DNA of 64,000 nucleotides from Tenggerimyces flavus. Lineage in GTDB: Bacteria; Actinomycetota; Actinomycetes; Propionibacteriales; Actinopolymorphaceae. The notes under the pieces are model-generated. The model saw nothing but the letters and a program-made list of their open reading frames with translations. It did no database searches and was not told the DNA's origin. The stretch spans positions 6,882,001 to 6,946,000 of the forward strand of contig NZ_JAFBCM010000001.1 in the NCBI RefSeq assembly GCF_016907715.1. The letters run 5' to 3'. Position numbers and translations under genes: made by a program. Positions 33,572-41,781 of the stretch are shown piece by piece (positions within the stretch are counted from its first letter, which is position 1; each line of letters starts with the position of its first letter).

Positions 33572-34563
33572 CCGCGGCTGAGCTCGACCTGGCGGGCCTC
33601 CGGAACCTCCTCGACCGCGAGCGCCCCGGCCTCGTCAACGGCCCGTTGACAGCGGAGCTGATCACGGGCGGCAAGTCGAACCTCACGTACGCCGTCACCG
33701 ACGGCGCAGCGAGCTGGATCCTCCGCCGCCCGCCGCTCGGCCACGTTCTCGCCACCGCACACGACATGGGCCGCGAGTACCGGGTGATGGCGGCGCTCGC
33801 GGACACGGCGGTACCTGTACCGCGCATGCTCCTGCCGCACGAGGACCCACCGTTCTACCTGATGGAGTACGTCGAGGGAACCGTCTTCCGTACGCCGGAG
33901 CAGACCGCCGGCCTCGGCCGGGAACGGGCCAGGACGATCAGCCACCACCTCGTCGACGTCCTCGTCACCCTGCACGCCGTCGACCCCGCGACCGTGGGCC
34001 TGGCGGACTTCGGCCGCCCAGACGGCTACCTGGAACGCCAGCTCCGCCGCTGGAGCCAGCAGCTCGAGGCCTCGAAGAGCCGCGACCTGCCCGACCTCGA
34101 CACGCTCGTCGAGCGGCTGCACAGCACCGTGCCCCGGACGAGCAGGCACTCGATCGTGCACGGCGACTACCGCCTCGACAACACGATCGTGCGAGAGGAC
34201 CGCATCGCCGCGGTCGTCGACTGGGAGATGGCCACGCTCGGCGACCCGCTCGCCGACATCGGCCTGCTCACCGTCTACTGGGACCTCTCGATGGCCAACC
34301 CGCACAACCCCGTCGGCGGTGGGGTCACGCGAGAGGCGGGCTTCCCGACCTCGGACGAGTTGGTCGCCTACTACGCCGAACAGAGCGGCGTCGAGCCCGA
34401 ACGGCTGCCCTGGTACCGCGCGTTCGGCCACTTCAAGCTCGCCGTCATCGCCGAAGGAATCCACTACCGCGACCTGCGAGGGCTGACGGTAGGACCTGGC
34501 TTCGATCGCATCGGTGAGTTGGTCGTGCCCCTCGCCCGCAGCGGCCTCGAGCTGCTCAGCTAA
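33568..34563 (+). CDS. APH-fold kinase of the ACAD10/11-LvaA type
   Basis: The 331-residue phosphotransferase has LITGGKSNLTYAVTDG (nucleotide loop), VHGDYRLDNTIV (catalytic loop Asp) and VVDWEMATLGDPLADIGLL (metal-binding Asp). This subgroup, LvaA of Pseudomonas and the kinase half of ACAD10/11, phosphorylates the 4-hydroxyl of 4-hydroxyacyl-CoA. It is followed directly by an acyl-CoA-dehydrogenase-like gene and an SDR, as in lva operons. The assignment to this chemistry is inference from gene order and subgroup motifs. Confidence 0.82.
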   Translation: MTAAELDLAGLRNLLDRERPGLVNGPLTAELITGGKSNLTYAVTDGAASWILRRPPLGHVLATAHDMGREYRVMAALADTAVPVPRMLLPHEDPPFYLMEYVEGTVFRTPEQTAGLGRERARTISHHLVDVLVTLHAVDPATVGLADFGRPDGYLERQLRRWSQQLEASKSRDLPDLDTLVERLHSTVPRTSRHSIVHGDYRLDNTIVREDRIAAVVDWEMATLGDPLADIGLLTVYWDLSMANPHNPVGGGVTREAGFPTSDELVAYYAEQSGVEPERLPWYRAFGHFKLAVIAEGIHYRDLRGLTVGPGFDRIGELVVPLARSGLELLS

Positions 34564-34574
34564 GGAAGGCCGGG

Positions 34575-35798
34575 ATGGACTTCGCCTACGACGCTCGCAC
34601 CGAGGAGCTGCGCGCCGCACTCGACACGTTCCTGCGCGACCACGTCTATCCCGCCGAGCCGGTCTTCGCCGAGCAGCTCGAGACGACGCCGGCCTGGGAA
34701 CGGCCGCCGATCGTCCAAACCCTCAAGGCCGAAGCCAAACGACACGGTCTCTGGAACCTCTTCCTGCCAGGCGAGAACGGCGCCGGCCTCAGCAACCTGC
34801 AGTACGCGCCACTCGCCGAGCTCACCGGCCGCAGCCCGGACCTCGCGCCGGAAGCCCTGAACTGCGCGGCTCCCGACACCGGAAACATGGAGCTGCTCCA
34901 AGAGTTCGGTACGCCAGAACAGCAAGCCACGTGGCTCGTTCCGCTCCTGAACGGCACGATCCGCTCCGCGTTCTGCATGACCGAGCCGGAGGTCGCCTCC
35001 TCCGACGCGACGAACATCGCGACCAGCATCACCGCCGACGGCGACGACTACGTCATCGACGGCCGCAAGTGGTGGTCCACCGGCGCGATGGCACCAGTGT
35101 GCGAGCTGCTCGTGGTGATGGGCCGGACGAACCCGGACGCGGCCAAGCATCGCCAACAGAGCATGGTGCTCGTCCCCCGCTCGACGAGCGGCGTCGACGT
35201 ACGCCGTGGCATGCGGCTGTTCGGCTACACCGACAGCGCGCATGGCGGCCACGCCGAGGTGGTGTTCGACAATGTCCGCGTACCGAAGGGCAACCTGATC
35301 GGCAACGAGGGCGACGGATTCGCGATCGCGCAAGCCAGGCTGGGACCTGGTCGCATCCACCATTGCATGCGGCTCATCGGCATGGCCGAACGCGCGCTGG
35401 AGCTGATGTGCCGCCGAGCGGTCGAGCGGACGCCGTTCGGCAAACCGCTGGCCGAGCAGGGCGTCGTTCAGGACTGGATCGCGGAGTCGCGGGTACGGAT
35501 CGAGCAGCTGCGGCTCCTCGTGCTCAAGACCGCGTGGCTGATGGACACGGTCGGCAACCAGGGTGCGCACACCGAGATCCAGGCGATCAAGATCGCGACC
35601 CCGTCCTCGGTCGAGTGGATCATCGACAAGGCTATCCAGGCCCATGGCGCGGCCGGGCTGTCGCAGGACTTTCCCCTTGCCTCGTTGTGGACCGCTGCTC
35701 GTTCGCTGCGGCTCGCGGACGGCCCGGACGAGGTGCACCGGCGTTCGCTGGCCCGCCGCGAGCTCCGGGCCTACCGGAAGGATCCCCATGCCCACTGA
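34575..35798 (+). CDS. Acyl-CoA dehydrogenase-like protein, ACAD10/11-LvaC type
   Basis: The 407-residue flavoprotein has FCMTEPEVASSDATNIATSI (FAD/substrate strand), WWSTGAM, and a C-terminal block IQAHGAAGLSQDFPLASLWT followed by LRLADGPDEVHRR. Ordinary acyl-CoA dehydrogenases have Tyr-Glu-Gly-Thr at the end, with the Glu as base; here it is Asp-Gly-Pro-Asp-Glu-Val, as in ACAD10/11 and LvaC proteins. It may therefore eliminate phosphate from 4-phosphoacyl-CoA instead of dehydrogenating. AAGGAAGG precedes the ATG. It overlaps the SDR gene by 11 bases. Confidence 0.85.
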   Translation: MDFAYDARTEELRAALDTFLRDHVYPAEPVFAEQLETTPAWERPPIVQTLKAEAKRHGLWNLFLPGENGAGLSNLQYAPLAELTGRSPDLAPEALNCAAPDTGNMELLQEFGTPEQQATWLVPLLNGTIRSAFCMTEPEVASSDATNIATSITADGDDYVIDGRKWWSTGAMAPVCELLVVMGRTNPDAAKHRQQSMVLVPRSTSGVDVRRGMRLFGYTDSAHGGHAEVVFDNVRVPKGNLIGNEGDGFAIAQARLGPGRIHHCMRLIGMAERALELMCRRAVERTPFGKPLAEQGVVQDWIAESRVRIEQLRLLVLKTAWLMDTVGNQGAHTEIQAIKIATPSSVEWIIDKAIQAHGAAGLSQDFPLASLWTAARSLRLADGPDEVHRRSLARRELRAYRKDPHAH

Positions 35799-36537
35799 GC
35801 AAAGTCGGGTCGCGATCGTCACTGCGGCGAGCCGCGGCATCGGTCTCGCGATCGCGCAGGCACTGGTCGATCGCGGCGACCGGGTCTGCGTCACGGGCCG
35901 CAAGCCGGAGGGGCTCGAGGCCGCGGTCGCGTCGCTGGGCGGCGCCGCGATCGGCGTCGCCGGGCGGGCGGACGACGTCGAACACCAGTCCGCCTGCGTG
36001 CAGGCGACGATGGAGGCGTTCGGGCGGGTCGACCTGCTCGTGAACAGTGCCGGCATCAACCCCGTGTACGGGCCGTTGCTGGACCTGGACTTCGACGCGG
36101 CGCGCAAGATGCTCGAGGTCAACGTCCTCGCGCCGATGAGCTGGGCACGCCACGTTCACCAAGCCTGGATGGGCGAACACGGCGGGGCGATCGTGAACGT
36201 CGCGTCCATCGCAGGCCTGCGCACGACGCCAGGCCTCGGCTTCTACGGCATCACGAAGGCGGCGCTGATCCAGGTGACCGCGCAGCTCGCGTCGGAGCTC
36301 GGCCCCCAGGTGCGGGTGAACGCGGTCGCGCCGGCCGTGGTCAAGACGACGTTCGCGACGAAGCTGTACGAGGGTCGCGAGGAGGAGGTCGCGGCGCGTT
36401 ATCCGCTGCGGCGGTTGGGCGTTCCAGCCGACGTCGCCGGGGCCGTGGCGTTCCTGCTGTCGCCGGAGGCGTCGTGGATCACCGGGCAGACGTTCGTCCT
36501 CGACGGCGGCCTGACGCTGTCGGGCGGCCTCATCTGA
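35788..36537 (+). CDS. Short-chain dehydrogenase/reductase (LvaD-like position)
   Basis: The 249-residue SDR has VTAASRGIGLAIAQAL (cofactor motif), NSAG, catalytic Ser in NVASIAG, and YGITKAAL (Tyr-x-x-x-Lys). The C-terminus SWITGQTFVLDGGLTLSGG is the classical family ending. It probably oxidises a hydroxyacyl-CoA or reduces a ketone within the operon pathway. It starts inside the dehydrogenase gene, indicating coupling, and its end overlaps the convergent sulfotransferase gene by eight bases. Confidence 0.88.
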   Translation: MPTEQSRVAIVTAASRGIGLAIAQALVDRGDRVCVTGRKPEGLEAAVASLGGAAIGVAGRADDVEHQSACVQATMEAFGRVDLLVNSAGINPVYGPLLDLDFDAARKMLEVNVLAPMSWARHVHQAWMGEHGGAIVNVASIAGLRTTPGLGFYGITKAALIQVTAQLASELGPQVRVNAVAPAVVKTTFATKLYEGREEEVAARYPLRRLGVPADVAGAVAFLLSPEASWITGQTFVLDGGLTLSGGLI

Positions 36538-37261
36538 GGCCGGATCGCTCGCGCAGGTAGGTGTAGTGCGACAGGCAGACCTCCGCGACCTCGGCCGGCT
36601 GCCCTGTCAACTGGGGATTGCGCGGCCGGTACGGCTCGAAGCCGGTCGAGCGCCACACCGCGTCGTACCAGTGCGGCGCCCAGACGCCGTCGCTGTCGCG
36701 CGGTCCGGCGGGCCAGCTGAGCATCCGCGGCGTGAACTCGAGGTCGTGCTGTTCGCACAACGCACGCAGGTGATTCTCCGGGTCGCGGAGGAAGTCGGCG
36801 GCGTCGATGACGGGCGGCGGCGTGCCCGCGGCGGCCAGCTCGTCGTACAGAACGACCTGCTGGCGCAGCCCGATGTCGTCCGGCTCGACCGAGGCCCGGC
36901 TCCTGACGTACGAGGCGACGACCTCGCGCGGGTCGCGGATCAGGAGCACGTTCGACAGCCGGCCGATCCACGCGCGGTCGATGCCGGGCAACAGGTGATG
37001 GCTCATGTGCTTCTGGTAGAAGACGCGTACGCCGTCCGGCACCGGTCCGAGCAGCGACTCGACGACGCGCTCCCACGAGGGCTCGCCGGCCGCGATCACC
37101 TCCTCGCGGACGGGATGGTCGAGCCCGGTCTCAGCCAAGTAGTGCGCGTACAGCGGCTCGTCCACGACGACCGAGTCCGAGCGGTTCTCCCAGGCCCGCA
37201 TCATCGCGGTGGAGATGTTGCGCGGCCCCGACCAGATGGCGAGCCGTACGACGCCGGTCAT
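36530..37261 (-). CDS. Sulfotransferase-family protein
   Basis: The 243-residue protein opens VVRLAIWSGPRNISTAMMRA, a P-loop-like 5'-PAPS-binding segment (SGPRNISTAM). It has NVLLIRDPREVVASYVRSR, the 3'-phosphate-binding motif of sulfotransferases. It would transfer sulfate to a small molecule or, like related branched-chain aminotransferase-linked proteins, act on amino-acid derivatives. It overlaps the upstream class IV aminotransferase gene by ATGA, a pairing that also occurs in other bacteria. The partner substrate is unknown. Confidence 0.82.
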   Translation of the reverse strand: MTGVVRLAIWSGPRNISTAMMRAWENRSDSVVVDEPLYAHYLAETGLDHPVREEVIAAGEPSWERVVESLLGPVPDGVRVFYQKHMSHHLLPGIDRAWIGRLSNVLLIRDPREVVASYVRSRASVEPDDIGLRQQVVLYDELAAAGTPPPVIDAADFLRDPENHLRALCEQHDLEFTPRMLSWPAGPRDSDGVWAPHWYDAVWRSTGFEPYRPRNPQLTGQPAEVAEVCLSHYTYLRERSGLR

Positions 37262-38169
37262 GCGCCGGCCCGCTCGGTGACGTCGCGGTCGACCAGCTCC
37301 CGATAGAGGTCGCGCAGCCTTCGTACCATCGGTCCGGGCGGCGCGTCGCCTATCGTACGACCGTCGACCTCGCGGACGGGCACGACGCCGCCGAAGGTTC
37401 CGGTGACGAACGCCTCGTCCGCGCCGTAGACGTCGGTGAGGCTGAAGTTCCGTTCGTACACAGGGACTCCAGCCTCCTTGCAGACGTGGACGATGTTGCC
37501 GCGGGTGATGCCGCCGAGGCAGTAGTCTCCGGTCGACGTCCACACCTCGCCCCGCCGGACGATGAAGAAGTGCGTGGAGTTGCAGGTCGCGACGAAGCCA
37601 TGCGGATCGAGCATCAGCGCCTCGTCGGCGCCGGCCGTGTAGGCCTGGATGCACGCGGTGATGTCGTTCAACTTGCTGTGTACGTTGAGCTTCGGGTCGA
37701 GGATGTCGGGTGAGCAGCGGCGTACGTGCACGGTGAACAGCCGTACGGACGACGCGCTCGGCACCTTGTACTCGGGCACGATCGCGATCGTCGCCGGGCC
37801 CGGCGCGAGGCGCGGGTCCTGGTACAGCGTGTGCTTGACGCCGCGGGTCACCATCAGCCGGAGGTGTACGCCGTCGGTCATCTCGTTCGCGCGCAGCGTC
37901 TGGTAGATCGCGTCGGCCAGCTCGGCGCGGGTCAGCCCGATGTCGAGCACGAGCACCTTCGCGCCCTCGTACAGCCGATCCAGGTGCTGGTCGAGGAACG
38001 CGGGATGCCCGTTGTGGATGCGCAGGCCCTCCCACACACCGTCGCCGAACACGAAGCCCGAGTCGAACACCGACACGACCGCGAGGTCGCGGCGCACGAG
38101 CTCACCGTTCAGGTAGACGAGGACATCGGCGTTCCGCGGGTCGTCATCGGCGGCATGTGCTCCAGTCAC
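37258..38169 (-). CDS. Class IV PLP aminotransferase (BCAT/D-amino acid/ADC-lyase family)
   Basis: The 303-residue enzyme has VYLNGELVRRDLAVVSVFD and FGDGVWEGLRIHNG near the N-terminus. NVHSKLNDITACIQA carries the likely PLP Lys, and GFVATCNSTHFFIVRRG and CLGGITRGNIVHVCKEA are fold-type IV landmarks. It could be a branched-chain or D-amino acid aminotransferase; motifs do not settle which. It starts at GTG. It precedes and overlaps the sulfotransferase gene. Confidence 0.87.
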   Translation of the reverse strand: MTGAHAADDDPRNADVLVYLNGELVRRDLAVVSVFDSGFVFGDGVWEGLRIHNGHPAFLDQHLDRLYEGAKVLVLDIGLTRAELADAIYQTLRANEMTDGVHLRLMVTRGVKHTLYQDPRLAPGPATIAIVPEYKVPSASSVRLFTVHVRRCSPDILDPKLNVHSKLNDITACIQAYTAGADEALMLDPHGFVATCNSTHFFIVRRGEVWTSTGDYCLGGITRGNIVHVCKEAGVPVYERNFSLTDVYGADEAFVTGTFGGVVPVREVDGRTIGDAPPGPMVRRLRDLYRELVDRDVTERAGA

Positions 38170-38235
38170 GTTCCCACCCTAGGCCGTGTCGGGCAGAGAT
38201 CGCCTGGCGCGCGACACCCCCACATCCCGCCTGAC

Positions 38236-39330
38236 CTAAGGATTGATCGCGAGGAACAGGAACGCGGCCAGCAGCACGAGGTGCACGCTGCCCTGCAGCC
38301 TGGTGGCACGGCCGGGGACGACGGTGAGGACGCTGACCACGACGGTGAGGCCGAGCAGGACCATCTGCAGGGGCCCGAGCCCGAGGACGAGCGGGCCCTC
38401 CATCCAGATCGAGGCGATCGCGATCGCCGGGATCGTGAGGCCGATGCTGGCGATCGCCGAGCCGTACCCGAGGTTGAGGCTGGTCTGAACCCGGTTCTTC
38501 AAGGCGGCCCGCCCCGCCGCGAGCGTCTCCGGCAGCAGCACGAGCAGCGCGATCACGACGCCGACGAACGAGGGCGGGAAGCCCACCGCTTCGACGCCGG
38601 ACTCGATCGCGGGCGACTCGACCTTCGCCAACCCGACCACGGCCAGAAGCGCGACGAGGAGGAGCCCGAGGCTGATCAACGTCGTCCGCCCGCTGGGTGG
38701 CTCGGCGTGCGCCTCCTCCTCGACGGTGCCGTCGGCCGTGACCGGAAGGAAGAAGTCGCGGTGCCGGACGGTCTGGGTGAGCACGAAGACCGCGTACAAC
38801 GCCAGCGACGCGAGCGCGGCGAAGATGAGCTGGGGCGAGGAGAACTCCGGCCCAGGCTGGCTCGTTGTGAACGTCGGCAGCACCAGGCTCATCGTCGCCA
38901 GCGTGGCCACCGTGGCGAGCGCTGCCCCGCTGCCCTCGCTGTTGAACAGCGTCATGCCGTACTTGCGTCCGCCCAGCAGTAAGGAGAGTCCGACGATCCC
39001 GTTCGTGGTGATCATCACCGCCGCGAAGACGGTGTCGCGGGCGAGGGACGCGGTCTCGGGTCCGCCGGAGGCCATCATCGTGACGATCAGCGCGACCTCG
39101 ATGACGGTGACGGCGACCGCCAGCACGAGGGAGCCGTACGGTTCACCCACTCGGAGCGCCACGATCTCGGCGTGATGCACCGCGGCGAGGACCGTACCGC
39201 CGAGCACGAGCGCCACCACCGCGACCACCGGCGGGGCGAGCTCCCTGCCGCGCCCCCAGGTGATCGCGAGCAGGACAAGGGCGAGCAGCGGCACAACTGT
39301 GGTCCAGGACACACGACGCAGGCGGTTCAC
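38236..39330 (-). CDS. Cax/ChaA-type calcium/proton antiporter
   Basis: The 364-residue membrane protein has about 11 helices with two homologous halves. The exchanger motifs are GEPYGSLVLAVAVTVIEVAL and VVIALLVLLPETLAAGRAAL, each with the essential Glu. A charged loop (TADGTVEEEAHAEPPSGR) separates the halves. It would extrude calcium or other cations using the proton gradient. A GTG at 39330 was chosen; the longer frame upstream is not protein-like. Confidence 0.85.
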   Translation of the reverse strand: MNRLRRVSWTTVVPLLALVLLAITWGRGRELAPPVVAVVALVLGGTVLAAVHHAEIVALRVGEPYGSLVLAVAVTVIEVALIVTMMASGGPETASLARDTVFAAVMITTNGIVGLSLLLGGRKYGMTLFNSEGSGAALATVATLATMSLVLPTFTTSQPGPEFSSPQLIFAALASLALYAVFVLTQTVRHRDFFLPVTADGTVEEEAHAEPPSGRTTLISLGLLLVALLAVVGLAKVESPAIESGVEAVGFPPSFVGVVIALLVLLPETLAAGRAALKNRVQTSLNLGYGSAIASIGLTIPAIAIASIWMEGPLVLGLGPLQMVLLGLTVVVSVLTVVPGRATRLQGSVHLVLLAAFLFLAINP

Positions 39331-39401
39331 CCTTCCACCCTGGCATATGGCACCAATTCCTTCTTGGCACCAGGCTGGTCTGTACGTGCATGACCGCCTC
39401 G

Positions 39402-40185
39402 ATGAAGCACAGCATCTTCCTGCCCACCGGCTTCGGCCAGGAGTTCGCGCGCGTTCCCGATGCGGCGCATCCGGCTGGGTCAGCTCGTCACCGGCAACGG
39501 CTACCGCAACCCCGCCTTGCAGGCGAAAATAGCTTCCACCGTGGACGTTCTGTCCCACGGGCGCCTCACGTTCGGCATCGGCGCGGGCTGGTACGAGCCG
39601 GACTACGTCGGGTACGGCTACGAGTTCGGCACCGCCGGCGGGCGGCTCCGGCAGCTCGGCGAGGCGGTGCAGATCATCCGCTCGATGTGGACCGAGGAGA
39701 AGACCTCGTTCGAAGGTTCCTACTACCGCGTTCAGGATGTGGTCAACCAGCCCAAGGGTGTGCAGTCACCGCACATCCCACTGCTGATCGCGGGCGGCGG
39801 TGAGAAGGTCACGCTCAAGCTCGTCGCCCAGTACGCCGACGCCTGCAACGTGATGGCCTCGCCGGAGGTGATCGCCCACAAGTACGCGATCCTCGCCGAG
39901 CACTGCGCGAACGTCGGCCGCGACGACGCCACGATCCACCGCACCGCGACGACGGTCTGCATCATCCGCGACACCGACGCCGAGGCACGCGCCTCGCTTC
40001 CGCCCGGCCTCGAGTTCGCCTACCCCGGTGACCTCGTGTCGTACCTGCTCATCGGGACCGTCGACACGGTCCGCGAACGGCTCGCCGCGTACGAGGCGGC
40101 GGGGGTCCAGGAGCTCGTGATCGGGTTCGAAGACCCCACCGACGCCACGCTGGTCCGTTCGTTCGCCGAGGCGTTTCTGCCTTGA
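39402..40185 (+). pseudogene. F420-dependent LLM-class oxidoreductase with internal deletion
   Basis: The first 16 residues MKHSIFLPTGFGQEFA are the normal N-terminus of an LLM-class F420-dependent oxidoreductase. About 47 bases later the gene resumes in a different frame with RRIRLGQLVTGNGYRNPALQ and continues to the end (FGIGAGWYEPDYVGYGYEFG, PHIPLLIAGGGEKVTLKLVA). Roughly 60-70 residues that carry the first beta strands and cofactor contacts are missing, and the halves are out of frame. Translation from the ATG at 39460 would give a 241-residue barrel lacking its start, which is unlikely to fold. The junction is near 39450-39462. Confidence 0.8.
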
Positions 40186-40239
40186 CCTCGATCTTTCGTC
40201 CAGCGGTGGGTTCGACCGGTCCGGCCCGCCCCGCCCTGG

Positions 40240-40271
40240 GGCCAATGATCATGTTTACATGATCATTGGCC
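40240..40271. terminator. 32-bp near-perfect palindrome (GATCATGT core)
   Basis: The 15-base arm GGCCAATGATCATGT pairs perfectly with ACATGATCATTGGCC across a 2-base loop. It lies between the convergent LLM remnant and RibD-type gene, consistent with a bidirectional terminator. The core GATCATGT recurs at 53052-53126, so it may belong to a repeat family. Confidence 0.6.
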
Positions 40272-40411
40272 GCTTTACGTGGGGTGGACGCCAGGTAGAG
40301 GGATCACTGGCCGGGTAAGGCGACCGCGACGCTTGGGGCCGCGCGCCATCGCGCTACGCGCGCGATGACCGACGCTACCTTGAGAGACATGGCCTTAGGC
40401 GTAAGGGATCC

Positions 40412-40981
40412 TCAACCGTGCAGGGTGGGCCGGTAGGTGAGCTCCTGGGTGTGGCCGTCGAGCGTCCGCTGCTCGAGCAGTTCGAGGTCGAAGTCGGCCG
40501 CACCGGCGAAGATCGGGTCGATCCCGGTCTGCCCCGTGATCACCGGGAAGATCGTCACCTGCACGCGGTCGACCAGCCCGGCGGCCATCAGCGACCGGTT
40601 CATCGACACGCTGCCGTGCGAGCGCAGCGGTACGTCGGACTCCTTCTTGAGCTGGGCGACGATGTCGACGGCGTCACCGTTCACGAGGGTCAGGTCCGGC
40701 CAGTCGATCGGCCCCTGCAGGGTCCTCGACACCACGGTCGTGGGCAGGTTCCGCATCCGGGTGTTCACCGCGTCGGTCACCAGGGCGGGATCGGTCTCGG
40801 CCATCATCCGAAAGGTGTTGGCCCCGAAGACCAGCCGCTGCTCCTCGTTGTACTGAGCGAGCCGGCGGTCGAGGAACTCCGGGCCCGCCTTGCCCCAGTA
40901 GCCGCCCCAGTCGCCGTTCTCGTTGTACGAGCCGAAGCCGTCGAGGCTGCAGAGGATGTCGAATGTGTACGTCGCGGTCAT
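40412..40981 (-). CDS. RibD-C/dihydrofolate-reductase-fold protein
   Basis: The 189-residue protein starts YTFDILCSLDGFGSYNENGD, the RibD C-terminal domain opening, and has RLVFGANTFRMMAE and LRSHGSVSMNRSLMAAGLVD (NADPH-binding). It ends with LLEQRTLDGHTQELTYRP. Members reduce pteridine- or pyrimidine-type compounds; many are uncharacterised. It is the last gene of a four-gene operon with ATGA overlaps. Confidence 0.87.
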   Translation of the reverse strand: MTATYTFDILCSLDGFGSYNENGDWGGYWGKAGPEFLDRRLAQYNEEQRLVFGANTFRMMAETDPALVTDAVNTRMRNLPTTVVSRTLQGPIDWPDLTLVNGDAVDIVAQLKKESDVPLRSHGSVSMNRSLMAAGLVDRVQVTIFPVITGQTGIDPIFAGAADFDLELLEQRTLDGHTQELTYRPTLHG

Positions 40982-41781
40982 GACGAGCTCCTCAAGTCTT
41001 CTTGATCGTGGTGCAGTTCGCAGGGGCAGGCGGTCCAGCCTTCGGGCAGCGGGCCGAGGTCGTCGTCACGGCCTTCCTCGATGCGGGAGACCTGGGCGAT
41101 GGGGCGTCCCTTCCCATTGACGCGGAACTGGCCGCCGCCGGCGGGCCAGCCCTGCGGCCAACCCTCGGGCGAGTCCTCCCAGGCCTCCTGCCGGCCGTAC
41201 ACGGTCCGGTCCAGTAGCGCGTACGACGGGTCCATCGCCTCGTCGCCCCGGGCGGTCGTCCACCAGGTCTCGAAGACACGGTCTCCGTCGCGGAGATAGG
41301 CCGCGAGGATGCCGAAATGCGGGACCAGCTTCGCCACCGACTCCGGCGGCACCGAGTACCAAGGAGCCGGGTAGCCCATGAACTCCCGATACCGCGACGC
41401 CTCCTCGTACGGGCCCTCGCAGAAGACCGCGTAGCTCACGTCACGGGAGTGCAGATAGTTCAACTCGGTCACGTTCGAGGAGTTGAACGTGCACCCCTCG
41501 CACTGCTCCGCAGCCGGCCTACCGGGATGCCACATGTGGTAGTACGCCACCAACAGCGTCCGGCCCTCGAAGACATCGACCAACGACACCGCGCCGTTCG
41601 CTCCGACCAACGGCGTCGAAGCGTCGACCTCCACCATCGGCAACCGACGCCGAGCCGCGGCGATCGCGTCACCCTCGCGGGTGTGAGCCTTCTCCCGTAC
41701 CTGCAACCGATCGAGCTCGGCCTGGAACGTCGCCCGATCCACAACCGGAGGACGGGACGCATCGGCGGGGCGAATGGTCAT
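40978..41781 (-). CDS. DUF899 thioredoxin-like protein
   Basis: The 267-residue DUF899 protein has EKAHTREGDAIAAARRRLPM, then LLVAYYHMWHPGRPAAEQCE and GCTFNSSNVTELNYLHSRDV, where the Cys pair lies in CEGC. It has YREFMGYPAPWYSV and the C-terminal block LPEGWTACPCELHHDQ. The fold is thioredoxin-like; the catalytic role is not established. It is cytosolic and coupled to both neighbours by ATGA overlaps. Confidence 0.88.
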   Translation of the reverse strand: MTIRPADASRPPVVDRATFQAELDRLQVREKAHTREGDAIAAARRRLPMVEVDASTPLVGANGAVSLVDVFEGRTLLVAYYHMWHPGRPAAEQCEGCTFNSSNVTELNYLHSRDVSYAVFCEGPYEEASRYREFMGYPAPWYSVPPESVAKLVPHFGILAAYLRDGDRVFETWWTTARGDEAMDPSYALLDRTVYGRQEAWEDSPEGWPQGWPAGGGQFRVNGKGRPIAQVSRIEEGRDDDLGPLPEGWTACPCELHHDQEDLRSSS

